Shown here in pieces: positions 49,719 to 58,508 of a stretch of DNA of 64,000 bases. Every line of letters begins with the position of its first letter. Position 1 is the first letter of the stretch. A model generated the notes under the pieces. That model was not told where the DNA came from. It saw nothing but the letters and a program-made list of their open reading frames with translations, and made no database searches. Made by a program: the position numbers and the translations under genes. Source of the stretch: Niastella sp. OAS944 (lineage in GTDB: Bacteria > Bacteroidota > Bacteroidia > Chitinophagales > Chitinophagaceae); the NCBI GenBank assembly GCA_024809215.1, contig JANUBW010000008.1:372001-436000 (forward strand). The letters run 5' to 3'.

Positions 49719-52700
49719 GAATAAGAAAGCCCTGTTTGCTGTCCTGCTGCCCTTCTTTATCGGTTAATGAAATGATCCACGCATACCCACCGTTAGGTTG
49801 ATCAATACCCTTCCATTTTCCATCCCACCCTTTATACGGGTCGTGGCTTTCAAAAACCTTTTGGCCCCATCTGTTAAAAATAGCCATATGAAACTCCTTA
49901 ATGAACCAGGGGTGTTTGATCCTGAAAATATCATTCAGTCCATCGTTATTGGGCGAAAATGCATTCGGCATTATCAGCAGGCACAAACCCTGTTTAATGT
50001 TTATTTTATCACTTCTTGTTCCGCATTCATTGGCTATTGTAACCTCATAAGTGCCCGGTTCGGTAACGTTGAAATAAGGAGCTGTGCTTCCGTTTTGCCA
50101 CAGAAAGGTTGCCTGGCCATCAACCCTGGGTTGCAGGGTGAATGTTTGCCCTTTACATACCATTGTATCGTGCCCCAGGTCAAACACCGGTTTAAGTATA
50201 TAAGAAACATTTACCGTATCGGCATTGGCGCATCCGTTCAATAATACCCGCACCCAATATTTGCCTGCGGAGCTTACTACAAAAGAAGGGTCTGTGTTAT
50301 TGTTTTGCCAGGTATAAGTTGCATTGCTGATAGTACTGGTGTTTAATGTATAGCCGATGCCTTCGCATAAGGTGGTGTCGTTACCCAGGTTTACAGTCGG
50401 GGTGGGGTTGTACAATACAGAAACACTGTCGCGTTTAATACAACCCCGCTGGCTTACCTCAAGCCAGTAAATACCAGGTTGACTGATGACTTCCTGCGCC
50501 TGTGTATTTCCCGTGCTCCATGTATAGGCAGCTGCCGGCAAATTAAAGTTATAAGCCAGTTGTTGGCGGTCGCACAATGTGGTGTCGTTGCCAAGCGTGA
50601 AACCCGGTAACGGCTTATTATAAACGTTTATGGTATCTGCATTGCTGCAACCGTTTAAGCCGGTAGCCTTAACCCAATAGGTGCCCTGGGTATGTACAGG
50701 ATAGGTGTCGGCGGTTGAATTGTCGTGCCATGTATAGCTGCTGATAAAACTGTTGCCTGCCTGTAATACCAGTGACGCATTAATGCAAATGGTGGTATCG
50801 TTCCCAATGAAAAGGGGCGGAATTGGTTTTGTGGTAATATTGAGGGTGTCGCGAAAACTGCAACCCTGTTGGGTTACCTGCGCCCAATACAGGCCGGCAG
50901 TGGTTGCTGTAAGCTGGTTGGCCTTACTTCCATTCTGCCATAAATAGGTGGCGTTTGAAATACCGGTTGTTAATGGCAGTTTGTCGTTGGCGCAAATGGT
51001 GGTGTCGTTACCCAGGGAGAAAAATGGGAGCGGGTTAAATGCCACATTGATAGTATCTGAAACGGTACAGTTGCTGTTATCAACCTTTACCCAGTATTGT
51101 CCGCCGTTTTTCACCATAAGCGTGGGGTCTGTAATTCCCGTACTCCATTCGTAAGTGGCATTTGCAATGTTTGCCCCCAGCTTTACCGAATCACCTGCAC
51201 ATAATGTAGTGTCGGCGCCTAAATAAACGGCCTGTGCATTTACGTAATTCACATAAATGGTATCTGAACGCATACAGCCGTTGTTTGCATATGCATACAC
51301 CCAGTATTTACCGGCTGTTGTTACATTGAAACTGGTGTTGTTCGAACCATCCTGCCAGCGGATATAGCTGGCACCGGTAATACCGGGGTTCAGCAACAGG
51401 TTTTGATTGTTACAAAGTGTTGTGTCGTTGGGCAATTTGAATATAAGACCCTGCTGTTGCGTAATGTTTATGGTGTCTGAAACCGGGCAGCCATTATTAT
51501 TATACTCGGCCCGCACCCAAAACTGGCCGCCGGTTTTTGTATAAATAACATCTGTAGTAGCGCCGGTGTTCCAAAGAAAATCGGCCCCCGGGGCATAAGC
51601 GGTTAAACGTAAGGAGTCGCCGGTGCAAACGTAGGTATCTGCCCCCAGTGTAAATTGGGGCGAAGGAAGTATCGTTACATTAATTGAATCCTGCATAATG
51701 CAGCCGTTACAATCGTTCTGCCTCATTTCAACCATATACTTGCCCGACGAGGTAATAGTAAAGCTGTCTGATAAAGCGCTGAATGTATAAGTGCCGTTTG
51801 CCGCTTTTTTATACCAGATAAATATGCCATTTATAACATCGAGCTTAAGCTTTAGTGATTTCCCCTGGCAAAAAATGGTGTCTTTAGGGTAATCAGAGAG
51901 TAATCTTTTGGTAGGGTCTTTTATTTCAACAAGTGTGTATACTTTTTCAATGAACCGGCCATCCGATGCATACAGATCGGCGGTAACGGTGTAATAACCG
52001 GGCGCAGAAAAAACATGATCTTCTTCTTTGTTTGCAGAGGTGTTGTTGCTGCCACTGGCCGGGTCGCCAAAGTTCCATTCCACATGGTTAATGGTGTCGT
52101 TGGTTATTTTAAAATGCCAGGGGGTAGGGTAACACCCGCCTGTATAAACGATATTATTGATCACTGCTTTTTGCGTATAGTGATGGTAAAAATCAGGCAG
52201 GCCCGGGCCGTTATCGGCTGCCGTTTGAGCGTTGATATTTAAACCACAGTGGGTGCCTATCACGTTGGGACTATCAATGGCAGATATCGTCAATGTGTTC
52301 GCATATTTCATGTAAATTTTCTTATCGGGCCCCAGTCGTGGTTTGCTCCAGTACGGGAAATTGCAGAACGTTAATTGTGTGCCTGCAAAATGAGCGAATT
52401 TCGTGAACTGCACCGAATCTTTGTAGCAAAGATTAAATTGATAAAGACTGGAGGCTGCAAACCCGCAGGGTTGTAATTGTCCCGAATTATAATTCCAAAC
52501 AGCATACAAAAGCCTGTTATCGGGCGAAAATTCAATACTGCCCGGACCGTAATAAACATATGCATCCCGGGTTGACTTAACCCTGCTGGTTAGTAACCCG
52601 GTTTGAGCATCAACGTCAAAAACTTCAATGAAACGTAACCAGCTTGAATAAATTCCCGGAATAAAAGTATGGGTAATGCCGGCAATCATTTCTCCGTTGG

Positions 52701-53340
52701 GAGAAGTTCTCATATCGACGAAATTGTACTCTTTTATATTTGAGTTACTGCCTGCCTTGCTTATAACAGGTGTGGCGCTAATGCCGGCAGCTGTAACCAG
52801 CCGGCTGTAAAAGGTATCGGAGTATTGTTTGTGTGATACTATCCAGAAATCGTTGGACCCTTTTTTATTTACCAGCGTATAAGCATACGAAATAGAATCC
52901 TCTATTATATTATCGGCACTTGTTACACGGCCCAACCCGCCGTTTTGCGACATGTCTATTGTTGCATATCGCAAGGTGTACACGGCTGTACCGCCCGATA
53001 CATAAAATAAATAGAACTGGTTATTGTTTGCGGGAGAAGCGGCCGTTAAAACAATATGAGCGGTGGCTACATTTTGAATAAGGTTATAGCCAGGCATGTT
53101 GTTGCGGTTGCGGTCAACTACTTTGCCGCCGTTGAAGGCAAATAAAAGATTGCCGGCGGCATCGCTATAGGTAGTGCTATAGGTATATGGCCCATTGTTA
53201 ATTCCGGGAACAGTTTGAAAAGTGTTATTATTGAAATTGTTCCCGGAATTAAATCCGTAAAGCCAGTTATTGATTTCCTTTTGGGCAAATAACGGTTGAA
53301 TGCACAGGGTAAGCAGAAGCAGGGTTAATAGGGATCTCAT
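49708..53340 (-). CDS. Giant repeat protein with T9SS type B (gliding-motility-associated) sorting domain
   Basis: The protein has 1210 residues and a signal peptide (LLTLLLLTLCIQPLFAQ). The first ~400 residues look like a beta-propeller (AGNLLFAFNGGKVVDRN, FSPDNRLLYAVWN). A PKD domain follows (YTVTADLYASDGRFIEKVYT). Then about nine ~68-residue repeats of the type FxLGNDTTICxxxxLxL, YxWxxGS and GxYWVxVxxxGCxxxDTINV occur at about 520-1120. The last ~85 residues are the type B sorting domain (MPNAFSPNNDGLNDIFRIKH, FNRWGQKVFES). It is probably exported across the outer membrane as a large adhesin-like surface protein. The start at 53340 follows the usual ATG after CATG-like sequence. Confidence 0.9.
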   Translation of the reverse strand: MRSLLTLLLLTLCIQPLFAQKEINNWLYGFNSGNNFNNNTFQTVPGINNGPYTYSTTYSDAAGNLLFAFNGGKVVDRNRNNMPGYNLIQNVATAHIVLTAASPANNNQFYLFYVSGGTAVYTLRYATIDMSQNGGLGRVTSADNIIEDSISYAYTLVNKKGSNDFWIVSHKQYSDTFYSRLVTAAGISATPVISKAGSNSNIKEYNFVDMRTSPNGEMIAGITHTFIPGIYSSWLRFIEVFDVDAQTGLLTSRVKSTRDAYVYYGPGSIEFSPDNRLLYAVWNYNSGQLQPCGFAASSLYQFNLCYKDSVQFTKFAHFAGTQLTFCNFPYWSKPRLGPDKKIYMKYANTLTISAIDSPNVIGTHCGLNINAQTAADNGPGLPDFYHHYTQKAVINNIVYTGGCYPTPWHFKITNDTINHVEWNFGDPASGSNNTSANKEEDHVFSAPGYYTVTADLYASDGRFIEKVYTLVEIKDPTKRLLSDYPKDTIFCQGKSLKLKLDVINGIFIWYKKAANGTYTFSALSDSFTITSSGKYMVEMRQNDCNGCIMQDSINVTILPSPQFTLGADTYVCTGDSLRLTAYAPGADFLWNTGATTDVIYTKTGGQFWVRAEYNNNGCPVSDTINITQQQGLIFKLPNDTTLCNNQNLLLNPGITGASYIRWQDGSNNTSFNVTTAGKYWVYAYANNGCMRSDTIYVNYVNAQAVYLGADTTLCAGDSVKLGANIANATYEWSTGITDPTLMVKNGGQYWVKVDNSNCTVSDTINVAFNPLPFFSLGNDTTICANDKLPLTTGISNATYLWQNGSKANQLTATTAGLYWAQVTQQGCSFRDTLNITTKPIPPLFIGNDTTICINASLVLQAGNSFISSYTWHDNSTADTYPVHTQGTYWVKATGLNGCSNADTINVYNKPLPGFTLGNDTTLCDRQQLAYNFNLPAAAYTWSTGNTQAQEVISQPGIYWLEVSQRGCIKRDSVSVLYNPTPTVNLGNDTTLCEGIGYTLNTSTISNATYTWQNNNTDPSFVVSSAGKYWVRVLLNGCANADTVNVSYILKPVFDLGHDTMVCKGQTFTLQPRVDGQATFLWQNGSTAPYFNVTEPGTYEVTIANECGTRSDKINIKQGLCLLIMPNAFSPNNDGLNDIFRIKHPWFIKEFHMAIFNRWGQKVFESHDPYKGWDGKWKGIDQPNGGYAWIISLTDKEGQQDSKQGFLILTR

Positions 53341-53419
53341 GTGAGTTCTAAAATATAACAAATTCGGTGTTTTTAATAGCCTGTCTGATCCACCGAAATT
53401 TTCCCCTTGCTTTCCCTGT

Positions 53420-54496
53420 TTAGCTTATATTTTTTGTTTTCGCATAACCGCGCCATTTTTCAAACAGCTTTTGCATATCCTCGGGCATTTCGCTGTTGAA
53501 AACCACTTCCTTACGTGAGCGTGGGTGTATAAATCCAATTGTTTTTGCGTGTAAGGCATGGCGTGGGCAAAGGGCGAAACAATTATCAACAAACTGTTTG
53601 TATTTGGTGAAAACGGTGCCTTTTACAATTCTGTCGCCCCCATATAATTCATCGTTAAACAATGGGTGGCCAATGCTTTTCATATGCACACGTATCTGGT
53701 GCGTGCGGCCGGTTTCCAGTTCGCATTGAATAATGGTAACATAACCCAGGCGTTCAATTACTTTGTAGTGAGTAACGGCGTCTTTGCCATAATCACCGTC
53801 GGGGTAGGCGTCGAAGATCTTACGAAAACGCTGATGGCGGCCAATATGCGCTCTTATGGTGCCTTCGTCTTCGGCCACATCGCCCCATACCATAGCTATA
53901 TACTGGCGGTGAATGGTATGATCAAAGAATTCTTTGGCCAGGCTGGTGACCGCTTTTTCGGTTTTTGCCAGCACCATTAAACCACTGGTATTTTTATCAA
54001 TACGATGCACCAGCCCAAAACGGGGCAGGTTATCGGCCGATATATTACTGTTCTGTTGTTGTAAATAATAAGCTACGCCATTGATAAGCGTGCCGCGGGG
54101 ATTACCGCTGGCGGGGTGAACTACCAGGCCCACGGGTTTATTTATGATGAGGATGTCATCGTCCTCAAACACAATGTTCAACGGCATTTTTTCCGGAATG
54201 ATCTCTTCCCCATGCATTTCCTTATCGGAATACACGATGATCTCTTCACCCGGTTTTATTTTATGATTGGCCTGTACGGTTTTACCGTTTACGGTTACCC
54301 GGCCGCTTTCGATACTTTGCTGTACTTTATTGCGTGAGGCATTTTCAATACGGGCTACCAGAAATTTATCGAGCCGCATGGGTTCCTGGCCTTTATCAAC
54401 CACTAAACTAAATCGTTCATATAGCTCCTCCGCTCCTTCGGCACCGTCAATATTTTCATCCTGATCATTAAACGCATTGGCATCCTTTATTGTCAT
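53420..54496 (-). CDS. RluA/RluD-family pseudouridine synthase
   Basis: The protein has 358 residues. An N-terminal S4 RNA-binding domain (MRLDKFLVARIENASRNKVQ) precedes the catalytic core, whose active Asp lies in GLVHRIDKNTSGLMVLAK. RluD-type synthases modify 23S rRNA uridines. The first ~30 residues are acidic and extra (MTIKDANAFNDQDENIDGAE). Divergent from lipB across 68 bp that holds two -7 boxes. Confidence 0.93.
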   Translation of the reverse strand: MTIKDANAFNDQDENIDGAEGAEELYERFSLVVDKGQEPMRLDKFLVARIENASRNKVQQSIESGRVTVNGKTVQANHKIKPGEEIIVYSDKEMHGEEIIPEKMPLNIVFEDDDILIINKPVGLVVHPASGNPRGTLINGVAYYLQQQNSNISADNLPRFGLVHRIDKNTSGLMVLAKTEKAVTSLAKEFFDHTIHRQYIAMVWGDVAEDEGTIRAHIGRHQRFRKIFDAYPDGDYGKDAVTHYKVIERLGYVTIIQCELETGRTHQIRVHMKSIGHPLFNDELYGGDRIVKGTVFTKYKQFVDNCFALCPRHALHAKTIGFIHPRSRKEVVFNSEMPEDMQKLFEKWRGYAKTKNIS

Positions 54497-54514
54497 GTGG
54501 TGTCACAGTTTCGG

Positions 54515-54522
54515 CAAAGGTA
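54515..54522 (-). promoter_or_regulatory. -7 promoter box of the rluD-like gene
   Basis: On the minus strand it reads TACCTTTG, 18 bp before the start codon. Confidence 0.72.
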
Positions 54523-54549
54523 AGCATCTAAGGGAGTTGTATAAAGTAG

Positions 54550-54557
54550 TACATTTG
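54550..54557 (+). promoter_or_regulatory. -7 promoter box of lipB
   Basis: TACATTTG lies 7 bp before the lipB ATG, implying a nearly leaderless mRNA. Confidence 0.68.
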
Positions 54558-54564
54558 TTTCTAT

Positions 54565-55344
54565 ATGAAAACCAGTATAAAACAGGCCGTGCAGTTCCGC
54601 GACCTGGGCCAAATAGAATACCGGGACGCCTGGGAACTGCAGGAGAGGTTACTGCAGGAGAATGTTGCGGTTAAAACGGAATTGAGGAAAAGAATGGCGG
54701 CTTTGGAAGAAGAATTGGCAATAGACAATGGGCAATTGGCAATGAATACAGCTGATAATGAGGATGTTGCACCAACTACCAACCACTACCTGTTGTTTGT
54801 AGAGCATCCGCCGGTGTACACGCTGGGCAAAAGCGGCGCTATTGAAAATGTGCTAATTAGCGAGGAGGAGAGGGCTGCCAAAGGCATTAGTTTTTACAAT
54901 ACCAACCGGGGCGGCGATATTACTTTTCATGGAAAAGAGCAGCTGGTTGGCTATCCCATCTTAGACCTGGAGCGTTTTTACACCGATATTGGCAAATACC
55001 TGCGTAACCTCGAAGATGTGATCATTGCCACCATGGCCGATTATGGCCTCAAAGGGGAGCGTTCGCCCGGTGAAACGGGGGTGTGGATGGATGCCGACAT
55101 TAAAGGCCGGGAAAGAAAGATCTGCGCTATGGGCATTCGTTGCAGCCGCTGGGTAACCATGCATGGCTTTGCCTTTAATGTAAATACCGACCTCACTTAT
55201 TTCGATTATATTATTCCCTGTGGTATTCAGAATAAACAGGTTACTTCACTGGAGAAAGAATTGGGTAGAAAACTGGATATGGCAGAAGTAAAGGAACGGG
55301 TGAAGTTTCACTTTGAAAGAGTGTTTGATGTTGAGTTAATTTGA
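54565..55344 (+). CDS. lipB: Octanoyltransferase LipB with an in-frame insertion
   Basis: The protein has 259 residues. It moves octanoyl from acyl-carrier protein to lipoyl domains. The core is canonical: HYLLFVEHPPVYTLGKSG, RGGDITFHGKEQLVGYPILD and the catalytic Cys in IIPCGIQNKQVTSLEKELG. Residues ~46-72, between the N-terminal helix (WELQERLLQENVAVKTELRK) and the first conserved strand, are longer than in the LipB sequences I know. Residues ~50-61 are encoded by a 7-mer repeat array (54714-54748), so this insert appears to be a repeat array captured in frame. Enzyme activity is expected to survive because the insert lies in a surface loop. Confidence 0.93.
   Translation: MKTSIKQAVQFRDLGQIEYRDAWELQERLLQENVAVKTELRKRMAALEEELAIDNGQLAMNTADNEDVAPTTNHYLLFVEHPPVYTLGKSGAIENVLISEEERAAKGISFYNTNRGGDITFHGKEQLVGYPILDLERFYTDIGKYLRNLEDVIIATMADYGLKGERSPGETGVWMDADIKGRERKICAMGIRCSRWVTMHGFAFNVNTDLTYFDYIIPCGIQNKQVTSLEKELGRKLDMAEVKERVKFHFERVFDVELI
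54714..54748 (+). repeat. 7-mer array inside lipB, ATTGGCA theme
   Basis: ATTGGCA, ATAGACA, ATGGGCA, ATTGGCA and ATGAATA form five consecutive 7-bp units in frame with the gene. The units match the intergenic arrays at 58338-58508 and 61707-61835. Confidence 0.9.
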
Positions 55345-55438
55345 TAATTCGATAATGTGATAATTCGATAATGAAAATACAGGTGTTGTATTTGTATTCA
55401 TTATCACATTATCTAATTATCACATTATCACATTGACC
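55343..55438. repeat. 8-mer inverted array, GATAATNN/ATTATCNN theme, overlapping the lipB stop
   Basis: GATAATTC, GATAATGT and GATAATTC start inside the lipB stop codon. After a 30-bp spacer come CATTATCA, CATTATCT, AATTATCA and CATTATCA, ending at the stop of the next, convergent gene. Confidence 0.93.
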
Positions 55439-56353
55439 TTAGTCTTTTGGAACAAAGAATTTATGCTTCTCCTTCAGCTTCCCATCTTCATATAATTCAA
55501 ACTTATACCACCCCGATCGTAAGAAATTGACCTTGTCAATTAATACAACGGGTTCTTTTACTTCGGTTATATCGAACAGGAATTCGCTTTTTTCATCGAA
55601 GAACTTAATAGAGTAGTGATGCAGTGGTGCGCCGGGCACATTTACCCGTATGTTGCCATCTTTTTCGGTATAAACGAATTTTGATGGTTTATATATTTCT
55701 TTCGGCACAAATGGTTTAAGTAAAATGGTATCGCTGCCGGCAAAGGCAATGGTATCTTTTGTTTTGGTGATCACCGAGTCGCGGAACTTTTTAATTTCCC
55801 TGGCATTGATGGTGGCAACCAGGGTGTCGCGTTTTTTTATAAAGAAGAACTTTTCGGGTTCGGGTGCTTTTACCACAGGTTCGGGAACAGGCTGTAATTT
55901 TTCTTTTATTTCTTCGGCCTGTTTAGGTGTCACTTTCTCTGTGATGATCACCCGCGGAGCATTATCAGTACTTTGTTGTGGTTTGTTTACAACTACTTTG
56001 GCGGTATCGAGAATGGGCCGCTTCGATTTGCTGAATACAAATTTTCCGCTGTCCTGTACTATAAATAACCGGTAAAACTGTTTTTCGTCGGGTGCCTTGG
56101 CATCAACAATACCGTTCTGTTGTGCGGTTGGGTCGGCAACAGATAAAATAGAAGTAAATCCCCTGGTACTGTCTTTTGAGCGTTGAATGCTTATTTGCTT
56201 AACAACAGGGTAGTTGTTGGTCCAGCTAATGATAACCTTTTTATTTCCCTTGGTAACAACGGTAAAATTAGGCAGAACTTCCTGCGCCCGGCTGGTAGTA
56301 AATAAGGTACAAATAAGAAGTATAAGTAATGCTGCCAGTTTGCGCATGCCCAT
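55439..56353 (-). CDS. Exported protein with fibronectin-III-like domain
   Basis: The protein has 304 residues and a signal peptide (MRKLAALLILLICTLFTTSRA). A fibronectin-III-like region (KKVIISWTNNYPVVKQISIQ) is followed by a Pro/Glu-rich stretch at about 140-180 and a charged, beta-rich C-terminus. The Met at the second codon pair (56347) could also start it. Similar proteins are common near the T9SS machinery, but no exact function is known. Confidence 0.7.
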   Translation of the reverse strand: MGMRKLAALLILLICTLFTTSRAQEVLPNFTVVTKGNKKVIISWTNNYPVVKQISIQRSKDSTRGFTSILSVADPTAQQNGIVDAKAPDEKQFYRLFIVQDSGKFVFSKSKRPILDTAKVVVNKPQQSTDNAPRVIITEKVTPKQAEEIKEKLQPVPEPVVKAPEPEKFFFIKKRDTLVATINAREIKKFRDSVITKTKDTIAFAGSDTILLKPFVPKEIYKPSKFVYTEKDGNIRVNVPGAPLHHYSIKFFDEKSEFLFDITEVKEPVVLIDKVNFLRSGWYKFELYEDGKLKEKHKFFVPKD

Positions 56354-56382
56354 AGAATTAGTCGGTAAAGGATTTGGCGTCG

Positions 56383-56390
56383 CAAATATA
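56383..56390 (-). promoter_or_regulatory. -7 promoter box of the fibronectin-like gene
   Basis: On the minus strand it reads TATATTTG, about 30 bp upstream of the start codon. Confidence 0.62.
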
Positions 56391-56422
56391 ACGGTTTTGC
56401 GATAGCGGTTCCATATTACAAC

Positions 56423-57388
56423 TTACAGGAATGTTAATGTTCCGTTTGGCAACGACCGGTTGCCTTGTAATCCGCCGCTATGCACCATTAAAATGCGACT
56501 GCCGGGTTGAAAATGATCGTTTTGCACAAGATGCAAAATTCCGAATAACAGTTTGCCGGTATACACAAAATCGGTTGGCAGCTCATGTTTTTGATAAATA
56601 GTGTTCATAAAACTTATGAGTTCACCGGTTTTACGTGCATAGCCGCCAAAATGGTAATCATAGAATATGGTATATTTTTTATCAGGGTGGGGGGCCGGGG
56701 TCTCCTCCGCGTATGGTCTTACAAATTTATTCAGGCTGTTGTTTTCATCATCGGGCATTTTAAGGCTGCAAATGCCAATTACCTGCTGGTGTGGTAATGC
56801 AGCGTGCACCAAACCAGCAAGCATGGTGCCGGTACCGGTGGCGCAGCATATATGTGAATAACTTTCTATGGGTGCTAGTTTCAGGATCTCAGCAGCGCCT
56901 AAAACGCCGAGGTGGCTTTGGCCGCCCTGCGGAACAATAAAATAGTGGGGGTATTGCTTCTGTAATTCAGGTATAATGGCAGCTTCATCACTATAGGCTT
57001 CGCGCGAAATAAATTGTAATTCCATGCCGTACTCTTTTACTTCCTGTAAGGTAGCAGAGGGTTGAGCAGGTTCTTCACCACGAATAATTCCAATGCAGGC
57101 CAGGTTAGCCTGGCGGCAGGCAAGGGCGGTGGCCACCAGGTGATTGCTCCACGCGCCGCCAAAAGTAAGAATGCCTTTTTTGTTTTGCTGAATGGCTTCC
57201 TGAAGATGATATTTTAATTTGAACCATTTATTGCCCGAAATAACAGGATGAATGCGATCGAGCCGCAGTACATCTATTGGCACATTCTTTTCATAGAGCA
57301 GTTCATCATTAATCGGCTGCACCACTGCTTTCGTAAGGTCAATCGGTTGATTTAATACTTTGCTTGCCGGTAATAGATTTGACCGCAT
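56423..57388 (-). CDS. 1-aminocyclopropane-1-carboxylate deaminase / D-cysteine desulfhydrase family
   Basis: The protein has 321 residues and is a fold type II PLP enzyme. The Schiff-base Lys lies in ISGNKWFKLKYHL, the Gly-rich phosphate loop appears as CCATGTGTMLAG, and the N-terminal Asn/Ser cap as FGGAWSNHLVATALACR. Members open the cyclopropane ring of ACC or release sulfide from D-cysteine; the sequence alone does not decide. The start at MRSNLLPASKVLNQ is chosen to avoid overlap with the divergent nucleotidyltransferase promoter. Confidence 0.85.
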   Translation of the reverse strand: MRSNLLPASKVLNQPIDLTKAVVQPINDELLYEKNVPIDVLRLDRIHPVISGNKWFKLKYHLQEAIQQNKKGILTFGGAWSNHLVATALACRQANLACIGIIRGEEPAQPSATLQEVKEYGMELQFISREAYSDEAAIIPELQKQYPHYFIVPQGGQSHLGVLGAAEILKLAPIESYSHICCATGTGTMLAGLVHAALPHQQVIGICSLKMPDDENNSLNKFVRPYAEETPAPHPDKKYTIFYDYHFGGYARKTGELISFMNTIYQKHELPTDFVYTGKLLFGILHLVQNDHFQPGSRILMVHSGGLQGNRSLPNGTLTFL

Positions 57389-57428
57389 ATTTTTATATTT
57401 TCGTGACTCAATTTTTAAAAATACAATA

Positions 57429-58328
57429 ATGGAACCAACTCTTTTGATTTTGGCAGCAGGCATGGCTTCCCGCTACGGTAGTATGAAACAGATACAATCA
57501 TTCGGACCCGGTGGCGAAACGATCATGGATTATTCAATTTATGATGCTATACGGGCCGGATTTAAAAAAGTGGTGTTTATTATCCGCAAGGAGTTTGCTG
57601 ACGATTTTAAAGCCATAGTTGAACCCCCGTTAAAAGGAAAAGTAGAGATTGATTATGTGTACCAGGACCTGAAATCATTTACAGAAGGTTTCGATGTTCC
57701 TGCCGACCGTACCAAACCATGGGGTACTGCACATGCGGTACTGTGCGCAAAAAATGCCATCAATGAGCCTTTTGCGGTGATCAACGCCGACGATTTTTAT
57801 GGCCGTGATGCATTTGAAAAAGCTTATTCTTTCCTTAAAAAGGATGTGAACGACAATACATATTCCATCATAGGTTATGAATTGCTGAAAACATTAAGCG
57901 AAAACGGCACCGTAAACAGAGGTGTGTGTGTGGCCAATGGCGGTGGAAACCTGGTTTCTATTGCAGAGCGCATCAATATCTCTAAAGTTGATGGAAAGAT
58001 CCTTGCCGACGATAATCAACAACCAAAAGAATTACCCATCGATTCACAGGTTTCAATGAACTTCTGGTGTTTCTCACCTTCTATTTTCCCTTACTCTGAA
58101 AAATTGTTCAATCAATTTTTGAAAGATAATCTCAGCAATATCAAGTCTGAATTTTTCATTCCTATTGTTGGCGATAAATTCATCAATGAGGCTAAAGGCA
58201 CTATTAAAGTAATTCCAACTTCATCACAATGGTTTGGTGTAACGTATAAAGAAGATGCGCCAGAGGTGAAGGCTAATTTAGAAGCGTTGGTTAATGCCGG
58301 GGAGTATCCGGCTAAGTTGTGGCCGTAA
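57429..58328 (+). CDS. Sugar nucleotidyltransferase (NTP_transferase family)
   Basis: The protein has 299 residues. The N-terminus LLILAAGMASRYGSMKQIQS is the nucleotide-binding loop, and FAVINADDFYGRDAFEKAYS contains the metal-binding Asp. It probably activates a sugar phosphate with a nucleotide, as in cell-envelope or storage-sugar synthesis. Which nucleotide and sugar are used cannot be told. ATG 57429 is 40 bp from the divergent gene's start, and the stop is followed by a 7-mer inverted array that wraps a terminator. Confidence 0.88.
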   Translation: MEPTLLILAAGMASRYGSMKQIQSFGPGGETIMDYSIYDAIRAGFKKVVFIIRKEFADDFKAIVEPPLKGKVEIDYVYQDLKSFTEGFDVPADRTKPWGTAHAVLCAKNAINEPFAVINADDFYGRDAFEKAYSFLKKDVNDNTYSIIGYELLKTLSENGTVNRGVCVANGGGNLVSIAERINISKVDGKILADDNQQPKELPIDSQVSMNFWCFSPSIFPYSEKLFNQFLKDNLSNIKSEFFIPIVGDKFINEAKGTIKVIPTSSQWFGVTYKEDAPEVKANLEALVNAGEYPAKLWP

Positions 58329-58337
58329 GTTGAATCA

Positions 58338-58508
58338 ATTGGCAATTTGCAATTGGCAAGAAAGGCAGGCTCGCTATAAGGTTTGCACCTCACGAATTGC
58401 AAAATTGGCAAAAAATACAAAAGCCCCGAATCAATGTGATCCGGGGCTTTTCTTATGTATAAACTATTTGTATTAATTGCCTATTGCTTATTGTCAATTG
58501 CCTATTGG
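58338..58508. repeat. 7-mer inverted array, ATTGGCA/ATTGCCT theme, wrapping a terminator
   Basis: ATTGGCA, ATTTGCA and ATTGGCA lie before, and ATTGCCT, ATTGCTT, ATTGTCA, ATTGCCT and ATTGG after, the terminator at 58419-58452. The last unit abuts the next gene's stop codon. Confidence 0.93.
58419..58452. terminator. Bidirectional hairpin terminator
   Basis: AAAAGCCCCG and CGGGGCTTTT form the stem around a 14-base loop, between convergent genes. Confidence 0.88.
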
